From Pleodorina starrii (Eukaryota; Chlorophyta; Chlorophyceae; Chlamydomonadales; Volvocaceae): DNA of 64,000 nucleotides. The stretch spans positions 159,634 through 223,633 of the forward strand of contig BRXU01000062.1 in NCBI GenBank assembly GCA_030267565.1, read 5' to 3'. A program made the translations under genes and the position numbers. Under the pieces are notes generated by a model. It searched no databases and had not been told where the DNA came from. It saw only the letters and a list, made by a program, of their open reading frames with translations. Of this stretch, positions 23,601-30,225 are shown one piece after another (position 1 is the stretch's first letter; each line of letters opens with the position of its first letter).

Positions 23601-23807
23601 GAGTATCTGTCGTATCTGGAGGTTGGCTACAGGAGCACCGGCATCCAGGTGTCGTTGTTCGTGGCCCGCGCCAACGCGCAAAGGAAGACGGTGGCGTCCT
23701 GGACGTACACGCTTGGTGCTAACGGCAAGATAAACAACACGGATGTGGGCAGGGCGTTCTCATTCGATCCGAACAACATGGCGGATCATGACCCTATTCC
23801 TCGCTAG
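13265..23807 (+). CDS. Multi-exon gene: ten tandem Cys-containing modules plus calcineurin-like phosphoesterase
   Basis: Twenty-two exons were traced by hand with GT-AG sites. Twenty alternate between two types. Type alpha (98-104 nt, enters in phase 1, leaves in phase 0) encodes W-x-x-Y, a Glu, S-E-x(3)-C and G-x-[YF]-T. Type beta (70-73 nt, phase 0 to 1) encodes G-x-N-N-x-x-Y-x-G-C-G-x-G-W-C-C and ends in a Gly split by the intron. Each alpha-beta pair is about 58 aa with four Cys, suggesting two disulfides and a secreted or surface protein (inference). Two final exons encode an approximately 336-aa metallophosphoesterase. Phases agree at every junction except after the beta exon at 17752. 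The 5' end and signal peptide were not found. I do not recognise the module family. The hydrolase domain is supported by GDH, GNHD, HH and GHVH motifs. Confidence 0.8.
14965..16213 (+). other. Module unit II (exons alpha1, beta1, alpha2, beta2)
   Basis: Exons at 14965-15065, 15287-15359, 15619-15719 and 16141-16213. alpha1 reads ATWKQYYWDKIEQ and ends RGIYT. beta1 reads RGSNSAYPGCNGGWCC. alpha2 reads AWRRYVYSSLEQ and ends GNVFT. beta2 reads NGNNGAYPGCGSGWCC. Every exon length is exactly 101 or 73 nt and all junctions keep frame. The intron after alpha2 shares the stretch CGAAGCAAGCGACGTGCGGC with the matching intron of unit III. Confidence 0.85.
16547..17816 (+). other. Module unit III, last exon carries a frame-breaking 8-bp deletion
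   Basis: Exons at 16547-16647, 16870-16942, 17195-17295 and 17752-17816. The first three match unit II in length and phase. The beta2 exon is 65 nt instead of 73 because 8 bp are missing between the ATCAAC and CCGCTCCCAG stretches. It therefore ends in phase 2 and would create a stop in the next exon. Skipping this beta2 together with the following alpha1 would restore the frame, because alpha2 ends and beta1 begins in phase 0. Confidence 0.8.
18163..19501 (+). other. Module unit IV (exons alpha1, beta1, alpha2, beta2)
   Basis: Exons at 18163-18263, 18719-18791, 18921-19024 and 19429-19501. alpha1 reads AAWKQYYWDKIEQ and ends KGIYT. beta1 reads GGNNIAYPGCGGGWCC. alpha2 carries one extra codon at its start (AAWRRYVFSSLE, 104 nt). 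beta2 reads NGNNGAYPGCGSGWCC, identical to units II and III in this core. Frames join correctly. Confidence 0.85.
19843..19932. repeat. 18-bp tandem repeat, five copies, within an intron
   Basis: Five near-identical copies of ACACTCGCTGGGTTTCAC between unit IV and unit V, followed by a partial sixth. It lies in the longest interval between modules (19502-20658). A multiple of three keeps a small ORF open through it, but no exon is supported here. Confidence 0.9.
20659..22095 (+). other. Module unit V, the most diverged copy
   Basis: Exons at 20659-20759, 21181-21253, 21516-21616 and 22026-22095. alpha1 reads ATWRPYGWDTFE and ends RGIYT. beta1 reads RGDNSAYPGCGVGWCC. alpha2 reads AWHRLSYNVFE and ends GGVYT. 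beta2 reads GGNNINYLGCGTGFCC and is one codon shorter (70 nt, phase kept). All module cysteines are conserved. It lies directly before the phosphoesterase exons and may be the ancestral copy, since it is least like the others. Confidence 0.8.
22563..22828 (+). other. Metallophosphoesterase exon 1
   Basis: Opens in phase 1 after a TTGCAG acceptor and ends in phase 0 at CCG before GTACGC. It encodes 88 residues beginning GPPLFTHQVISDTQLWWYRE. It contains the first metal-binding motif (ISDTQ) and the second (NGDHTAYGHQDEW), as in calcineurin-like phosphoesterases whose sequence runs SDTQ, then NGD-x(3)-GH. Confidence 0.8.
23064..23807 (+). other. Metallophosphoesterase exon 2 and stop codon
   Basis: Begins GLGNHDITNNH after acceptor CGACAG and runs 247 codons to TAG at 23805-23807. 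Motifs in order: GNHD (third metal site), WDPTIDW, IYIHHVQEW (His pair), LQGHVHN (GHxH, fourth metal site) and VPVVFSGAAEY. Together with exon 1 this is a complete two-metal hydrolase core of about 336 aa. The likely reaction is phosphomonoester or phosphodiester hydrolysis; the substrate is unknown. The closest pattern I know is the family of secreted calcineurin-like phosphoesterases with GLGNHD. Confidence 0.85.
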
Positions 23808-24135
23808 TGATGGTTAACGAAGATCGCTTTTACATTATTGCCGGCGATTAGTATGTTGGCTGACAAAGGGAGTGCGTGCATGCCTATGCTTGCTTGGGAG
23901 TACGATGCCTGCAGCTGTGCGCGCGGCGCTGGACGGTGGTAGGTGTCGGCTTCCTAGAAGTGAGAGAAAGGGCGGCGGGGGCGCATTATGTACGTACGGG
24001 TGGAGTTGAGGGTTAGGAACTTGGGAACTTGGTAGGTGTGCGAGTCCAAGGCACTAAATTCGATGGCTACACTGTCGGGAGTGCAAGGTATGCGTGTGTG
24101 TGAGTCGGAAAGACTAAGTTGAAGGTGTACTCCAG

Positions 24136-24191
24136 AATAAATGAACCATGTTACTCCGTGCGGACTCCAGACTCCGGACTCCGGACTGTAA
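24136..24191 (+). terminator. Candidate polyadenylation signals
   Basis: AATAAA lies at 24136-24141 and TGTAA, the usual chlorophyte polyadenylation signal, at 24187-24191, about 330-385 nt after the stop codon at 23807. Which one is used, if either, cannot be told from sequence. Confidence 0.35.
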
Positions 24192-24277
24192 GTTAGCCAA
24201 CCAACTACTACGATAAGCTGCTAGGGACTGGACGAACGCAGGAAACATCAACACTCCCACGCGGACAGCAGTCACTG

Positions 24278-24372
24278 CAGTACCGATCATCAAAGCAAAC
24301 GCTCACAGCAGTACCGATCAGAACGTTCACAAACCTCACAGTACCGATCATCAAAGCAAACGCTCAGCTTTT
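24278..24372. repeat. Tandem repeat, period about 30-31 bp, three copies
   Basis: CAGTACCGATCA starts at 24278, 24309 and 24339. The first and third copies also share ATCATCAAAGCAAACGCTCA. Non-coding interval after the phosphoesterase gene. Confidence 0.8.
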
Positions 24373-24553
24373 CAGCGAAGCAGGCTGGCCAGAAAAGGTA
24401 GGCACACCAGCACGCAAAGACAGCAGTCACCTTGGCGCTGTTAGCCCCTCTGGCCCCGCTAATAAGCGGAAAACGCAAACTCAAAGCAGTGCAACGCGAG
24501 ACCATTTTCCCCTAATTGGTCGTTGCTGCAAAACCGCCTGCAGTGTCACACAG

Positions 24554-24574
24554 ACACACACACACACACACACA
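24554..24574. repeat. (CA)n microsatellite
   Basis: About ten uninterrupted AC units. Confidence 0.85.
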
Positions 24575-24653
24575 TGAAGTCCCGTCGCGAGCCCCCACGG
24601 CTCAGCAGTTCACGGCGGGATTCCGTGCAACTTGCCCGTCAAGGCAGTCATCA

Positions 24654-24752
24654 CACCAGTTGTCACGCCGGTGAACGCGTATATCCCACCCGTTGTCTCG
24701 CCGGTGAACGCGAATACCACACCCGTTATCTCGCACGTGCTCGCGAATCCCA
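24654..24752. repeat. Imperfect tandem repeat, period about 32 bp, three copies
   Basis: Three copies of a unit with core CGCCGGTGAACGCG; the third is diverged (CGCACGTGCTCGCG). Non-coding. Confidence 0.75.
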
Positions 24753-24789
24753 TCAAGGTCTAACTCCAAAAGATCCCACGATCCGGTGG

Positions 24790-25130
24790 CTCCCACGACC
24801 CAAGCAAACTCCCCGCCACGTGGCGAGAAAACCAAAACCACCGCAGGGAGCCAAAGAGAGAGGAGCCAAGCAACGCCCAAACTCGCAGCCAGGACAGGGA
24901 CAGGGACAGCGGCAGCAAAAGAGGAACCTCCGCTGCACGGGCGGCACACACGGCCACCCCTACCTCCAAGGCACCGAGGAGGGAACCAAAGCCAAAGCAC
25001 CAGGGCCCCAACAGCAATCACACCTACAACACAACCACAACCCGCACAACGACAAGCTACAGGGGCGAAAGCCACAACCCGCGCAACAGCAACCACACGC
25101 AACCCTGGCAAGAAGCCATAACACGACAAA
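24790..25130 (-). mobile_element. Relic of a LINE 3' UTR related to copy A
   Basis: Read on the minus strand, this matches the 3' UTR of copy A around 35300-35830. Shared pieces include the reverse complements of CAAGCAACGCC, AAACTCGCAG, GGACAGGGACAGGGAC, GGCGGCACACACGGCCACCCC and ACACAACCACAACC. It is clearly more diverged than the other copies and lacks the terminal poly(A) junction, so it is an old or different-subfamily fragment. Confidence 0.7.
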
Positions 25131-25238
25131 CTAAACGGCCCACAAACCTGCCAGGGAACAAGGGTTGGTGTCGGCTTCCTTGAAGCCGGAAAAAGGGCGG
25201 GGCCCCACTAAATCCGTACGGGTTAAGTTGAGTGCTAG

Positions 25239-25501
25239 GGCGGCGAGGGCGTGAAGTGTGAGAGTGCCGACATTCCTGCTGATAGACAGCCAGAGCTTTT
25301 TCCCGAAATGCCTGCTAGCCGAGTCGTTAGCAAGGCCTGCCGGCGCCGCGCGAAGCGCGTCATCCCGTCGGGTGCATGAGCGCATGTGCGCATCGACCGA
25401 AATACGGCATTTCCAAAGCGAGCGGCGAGGGCGTCAACTGTGAGAGTGTCGACATTCCTGCTGATAGGCAGCCAGAGCTTAATATCTGAAATGCCTGCGG
25501 C
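25239..25501. repeat. Direct repeat pair, about 80 bp each, 182 bp apart
   Basis: Copies at about 25239-25318 and 25421-25501 share GGCGAGGGCGT, TGTGAGAGTG, CGACATTCCTGCTGATAG, CAGCCAGAGCTT and GAAATGCCTGC. No coding potential recognised. Confidence 0.8.
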
Positions 25502-26250
25502 TTCAGCAATCCTACCCATGTTTAGCATCGCGCGCCGTCTCGGCACTGTGCAACTCTTCCGGCCAGTGCATTGGCTGAAGTTACTTGACAGTAGACATGG
25601 AGTGTATCATTTGCACATCACGCAGGCTGACTTGCCAATAGAAGGACAGCGGAACTGTTTGCGAGGGTTGCGACGACGTGCAGTTGCCGACGAGAGTGCA
25701 CAGGCTTCGCTACTGAGGTATTCGCCGTAGAGGAGGCTTGACTGCTTTAACATTAGGACAGGGAATGTAGAAGTCCATCCCCTAGGTTGCCGACTGGACT
25801 TGTTGGGCGGCCCGCAGAAGACCGCTGCATCATGCGTGCATTTGCGGCTTGGCGTCCAACAACCAGCAGTTTGCCCCTCATGGTTTGCTCCTTGCAACCT
25901 TTATAATAGAAATGTGCTTCAAGTCGGTCGGACCGGCAAGCAGAGCTGCTGTGGTGTGGTCGCGGGAAGAATGTTCGCAATGCAAACATAGTTTGTTTCC
26001 GAAACGAAGATTCATTTCACGCCTTCATGTCATAATTCCAGTTCGAGAAACGATGGATCTTCTGGAACTAATTATAGGCCGAGAGGTGTTGGTTTGACCT
26101 CGGCCTCGGTCCATGGAGACTGCCAAACTGGTTTGTACTCGTTCGATGTTGGGTTCCAATAATAAATTTACCGTGCAATAAATAATGTAATGTTTTACTT
26201 CTGCAGCCTTTCCGTTGGCCGAAAGTCTACACTTGTCCAATTACTTCCCA
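25502..26250. other. Non-coding interval, no gene recognised
   Basis: Moderate-GC sequence with short ORFs only; no family similarity, RNA gene or strong repeat seen. Confidence 0.45.
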
Positions 26251-26299
26251 GCCAGATCCCAGATCCCACGTCCCACACACGGACATGGGCAATCCTACA

Positions 26300-26340
26300 G
26301 GGCGGGGCCCCCCTGGGCGCTTCGCGCTGGGGCCCCGCCC
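26300..26340. other. GC-rich hairpin with 12-bp arms
   Basis: GGGCGGGGCCCC (26300-26311) pairs perfectly with GGGGCCCCGCCC (26329-26340). The 17-nt loop contains GCGCTTCGCGC, which can pair again. A fragment of the arm (GGGCGGGGCCCC) also occurs near 25195. Confidence 0.65.
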
Positions 26341-26402
26341 AAAAACCCACACCACGGACATCCCCGCCCGAGACCTGCCTACCCCAGTAACCCCGTACCG
26401 CA

Positions 26403-26478
26403 CGATCCCTCCCAAGACAACCCGCACCGCTCGCACCCTACGATCCCTCCCAAGACAACCCGCACCGCTCGCACCCTA
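26403..26478. repeat. 38-bp direct tandem duplication
   Basis: Two adjacent identical copies of a unit beginning CGATCCCTCCCAAGACAACC and ending CGCACCCTA. The region around it is C-rich and resembles reverse-strand LINE 3' UTR. Confidence 0.8.
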
Positions 26479-26734
26479 CACAGAGACAAGCACAACCGTA
26501 AACTCCCTCAGCGTGACCCGAGCCCACCAAGAAGCTACGGGACCACCCCCACCCCAAAAAACTCGCAAACCGCACCCTACCCCACCGAACCCGAACACCG
26601 CCCGCACTCCTGGAACCTCCCAAAACGCGCCGGCGGTGCCGGCGGCGCCGGCTGGAACCTCCCCCGCCAGCCCTCACCCTACCAGAGACCCGGAACCCCA
26701 GACCCAAGGGAGAGCACCCCCATCCCCGCGCCCG

Positions 26735-26838
26735 ACCTTTGGACGTGAGGTACACCCCACACGGGAGCCTGGCATGCTGCAGCCGCCAGGTGAGCACCTT
26801 GTCCCGGTTGCCAGCCGGGCATTCCCACAGTCGCTGCC
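26735..26838 (-). mobile_element. Inverted fragment of the LINE zf-RVT domain
   Basis: On the minus strand this encodes WQRLWECPAGNRDKVLTWRL followed by PCGVYLTSKGRA, matching the zf-RVT region of copy A (WQRLWDCPASNRAKVLAWRL and PCGVYLASKGQ). It ends abruptly against the CAG repeat and plus-strand ORF1 of copy A, giving a head-to-head junction of two element pieces. Confidence 0.8.
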
Positions 26839-26839
<1 letters not shown>

Positions 26840-26894
<55 letters not shown>

Positions 26895-26900
26895 ACAGCC
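26840..26900. repeat. (CAG)n repeat at the 5' junction of copy A
   Basis: About 15 CAG units, then interrupted CAACAGCAG. Copy 2 has a CAG-rich stretch at the matching place (43450-43495), so this belongs to the LINE. It would encode poly-Gln, poly-Ser or poly-Ala depending on frame. Confidence 0.8.
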
Positions 26901-26952
26901 GTATCATCATTAGCAACAGCAGCAGTGTTAGCATCAGCACCAGCCATCCCTA

Positions 26953-27834
26953 ATGCTTGGCCCACTGCCTAGCAGACTGCCGGCGCCAGCTTGGCGCGGC
27001 CCCCCCAGGGCCCCCGCGGCCCTCCCCCGGTCAGCCCGGTATGCGGCCTCCCTCACGGCTCACCTGCCAGCGTCAGTCCGGGTCTGTCTGCAGACCCCTA
27101 GTGCGGACACAACCTCCTGGGCCATCCGCCCCGCCCGGCTGCTGCCAGTGTGGCGAACAGAACCCCAGCGGGAGCTACCGGGGACCGCCCTCACCGCGGA
27201 TCTGCACGCCACAGACAGCCGTGTGGCCCCCAAGCTGATGATGGGGAAGGCCGTCACAGTTGAGGCCGCCAAGGCAGCCACCTGGGACGCCTGGTGCGAG
27301 GCAGCGGTCACGGCCGCCCAAGCCGCCAGCCCGGGCACTTTCGCCAGCCTCAATGCCCATGGCCAGGGGGGCCAGCGGGGCCTCGTGCTCAACCCTGCTC
27401 CCGGCCTGCAGGCCGAGAATGCAGCTGGGGCCTTCCTCCGGCAGGGCACACTGCCCGTCACCATCGGGACGACAACGATCGAGGTGCCTCTCCAGCCGCA
27501 CTTAAACCTCGCCCGCCCCCATTCGCATAAAATCGTCATCAAGGGTCTCCCAGGCGCCTACGCCCTGGAGGGTGTCACCGGGGCCTTACTGCTCTGCGCG
27601 GGCCTGGCGGACAACCCCGCCCATGGGCAGGACATGGTCGTGGGGGAAGTGCTGGGCCTCGGGCCGGGCGGCCTGCCCGATGCCTCCCACCTGGTGGCCT
27701 TTGTGGACGCCCCACCATCGGACCTCGCCCTCCTCACCCTCCCCCCGGCCTTCAAGATCGACCAGCTGACGGTCCGCATCACGGCCTACGACATGCGATG
27801 TGCCAGCGCCCGACCCGCCAGCAGCCCCAGGTAG
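26953..27834 (+). pseudogene. LINE ORF1 (gag-like), N-terminal core, copy A
   Basis: About 293 aa in this frame. The conserved core resembles copy 2 over most of its length: LPRSARYAASLTA, QRELPGTAL, RVAPKLM, SPGTF, LVLNPAPGLQAENAAGAFLR, IKGLPGAYALEGVTGALL and VGEVLG. Protein conservation with clear DNA divergence suggests past selection. The frame is lost at 27832 relative to copy 2. The likely role is RNA binding and chaperoning of the element RNA (family knowledge). A segment such as KIVIKGLPGAYALEGV could be RRM-like, but I cannot confirm that. Confidence 0.7.
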
Positions 27835-28085
27835 CACCCAACCTGCCACAGGCCTCCCACCAGCAGTGCAGTCGGCGCCCGGCGCACCAGCAGCGGCGGA
27901 CAGCACCCACCCAGCCGCCGAGCCCGCACCCACCGCCGCCCCGGCCCTCGGGATGCAGGCCGCTTTGGGGGTGACCGCACCGGCAGCAGGCGACAGCCCC
28001 GGCCCCCTGCCGGCTCCAGTGCAGGCACCCAGGCCGCCGGCGGCCCACCCCACTGGCCCCCCCCATCCCCCCCGCGGCGGGCGCA

Positions 28086-29030
28086 GTGCCCCCAGCCCCC
28101 AGTCCTGCCCCGGTGGCTCTCAGCCCTAGCTATTCTGGGATGGCTGATGGCCAGGCGTGGTGGCGCCAGCCCCAGCTGGCGGGTGCCCCAGACCGCCCCA
28201 GCACCCTCCCAGCTGTGCTGCGGACCGTCCGGGACGCGCAAACCCGGCGCCATTCCCCCTACCCCCGGGCTGGGATTGGCGCCACCCCCCAGGGACGGGG
28301 CCCCAGCCCTGGCGCCTCCCCCCCCTCCGGGCGGGAGCGGGCCACGCTTTCAGACCCACCAGGGACCGCCCCCCCAGCCAGCTCTGCCGCCCAGGACAGT
28401 CCCGACCGCCTCTTCCCCTCATGGCCGACGGGCCTCAACAGGGCCCCCACCTCCCCCCAGGCCGGTAGCACCGTGCGGTGGTGGCATCAGCAGCCGGGCG
28501 GCTTCAACCGCCACCACCAGTCCATCGACCCCTCCCCGGCCAGTGGGGCCCTCCACCAGGAGCAGCAGGGCCCCTCCAGAGCCCCCACCTCTCCCCAGGC
28601 CGGCAGCACCGGGCGGTGGTGGCGACAACCGGACGCCTTCACCCGCTACCACCAGCCCCTCGACCCCACCTCGGCCAGGGGCGGGCCCACGCTGACCCAG
28701 CCACCGCCCCAGGCTCCGCCCACAGGCACGGCTGGCCACCACGGCCCCGGGGGCGAGGGGGGGCCCGAGCTGCCCCCCCAGCTGGCGCCCAGCTCCGGCT
28801 GGGCAGCTCGCGGCCCGCCGCCCCAGCTGGCCGCCCACAGCCCCACAGCGCAGGCCGCCAGCCCTCCACACCAGCCCCCGCCGGGCCCCAGCACTACCCC
28901 GGGCCTGGGACTGCCGACCGCGGAGCTCGACGTGCTGCGGGCCGCTAGCTTGATCACAGCCACGCCCAGCCAGTGGGCCCCCCCCGCAGACACCCTTGCG
29001 GCTGGGTACCACGACCAGTTCGTGGACTAT
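28086..29030 (+). pseudogene. LINE ORF1, Pro-rich middle part, copy A
   Basis: Frame-shifted continuation of ORF1. It contains SGMADGQAWWR and YPRAG, as in copy 2, within Pro/Ala/Gly-rich low-complexity sequence. A block of about 90 bp is duplicated (28438-28530 and 28577-28665). Copy 2 has it once. The frame ends near 29030, where one base is missing relative to copy 2. Confidence 0.65.
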
Positions 29031-29551
29031 TCGCGGCATGCCCCCACCCCGCCTGCTCGTCCAGCGCCTTCCAGGCGGTTCTGCGAAAGCACTTCATCCG
29101 CCACCACCCCCGACTGGAGTCTCCAGAGCTCGTCGACCCCCGCCCCATTGTGGTCGCCTTCTGCCGCCGGGCACTGCACCAGCTGGACCTGTCACCCCCA
29201 GCGCCCCTCGGTGCAATGGAACTGGACGCCCTCCTCCTGCGCGAGAACCACAGCTATCTGTCCCCACGGTGCCCGACTGTGCTGCCCGAGGTGATGGCAG
29301 CGGCCCAATCAGCCCTGGAGCCCGCCCTCAAAGCTCAGACCGGCAATCGCAGCTCTGCCGGCGCATTTCTGAAGATCTACCATGACCATCTGAGCTCCCT
29401 GGCCCCATTCCTGCCGGGCCTGCACCCCACCCCCGGGCACGTGCGCTCCTTCATCGTCGCTGCTCTGGGCCAACTGCAGCAGGCCCGAGCTCAACTCGCC
29501 CGCCACGACGGCCGCCCCTCCCGACGGGCGGCGCGTGGCGCGCAGCCATGA
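28973..29551 (+). pseudogene. LINE ORF1, C-terminal C2H2-like domain, copy A
   Basis: About 170 well-conserved residues in the third frame: FAACPHPACSSSAFQAVLRK followed by HFIRHHP gives a C-x4-C-x12-H-x3-H pattern, then ALHQLDLSPPAPLGAMELD and FLKIYHDHLSSLAPFLPGLH. Its TGA (29549-29551) overlaps the ATG of the APE frame (29548) as ATGA. The same layout occurs in copy 2. Confidence 0.75.
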
Positions 29552-30225
29552 GGACCGACGGGACCGCGCCCACCTTCAAGCTCCTGACCGTAAACGTCAA
29601 TGGGCTTGGGCGGGCGCGAGCCTCCAGGCTGCTCTGCTACCAGCAGCAGGTCGCAGGCAACCCGGATGTCACCTTCGTACAGGAGGCGAAACTGGGCAGC
29701 AAAGCAGCACTACAGTCAGTTTTACAACGAGGCAGCGGCCCGGGGGCCCCCTGGCGGGGCAAATGGGGTTACAGCCCGGGGACGGACCTCAGCTGTGGGG
29801 CAGCCATCCTGGCGCGGCCAGGGATCAGCCTGCCGGGCTGTGTGCAGCACCCGTACACCTCGGACGCAGCCGGCCGTGTCTGCTGCTGGGACTGGGATAT
29901 CCTCCACCTTCGCCTCCGCCTCCTATGCATCTATGCCCCGTCGGTGGCCACCAGCCGCCCAGAGTTCTTCCAAAGCCTGCAGCCATACCTCGAGACCGAC
30001 CGCCTCATTCTGCTTGGAGGCGACCTTAACTGCGTTCTGCATGCGGGTGACGAGGCCCAACCGTCTGCCCATCGGGCCGGCGGGAGACCTGCACTGCAGG
30101 CCCTGGTCAACGGGGCCAATCTGGTCGACCCCTGGCTGTCTTCCGGTGTGTGTGTGTGGGGGCTTCACTCACCCAGCATCACCCACCAGACCGCCGGTGG
30201 CACGCCTGGACCGCTGGCTCATTAG
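29548..30225 (+). pseudogene. LINE ORF2 start: APE endonuclease, copy A
   Basis: 225 aa in this frame. Shows LLTVNVNGLGRARAS, VTFVQEAKLG (catalytic Glu), LLCIYAPSVATS and LILLGGDLNCVL (GD-x-N). The last APE motifs, RLDRWLIS and GDHHGV, lie in the next frame, so the domain is split by the frame change at the GT repeat (30145-30162). In a working element it would nick target DNA to prime reverse transcription. Confidence 0.8.
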
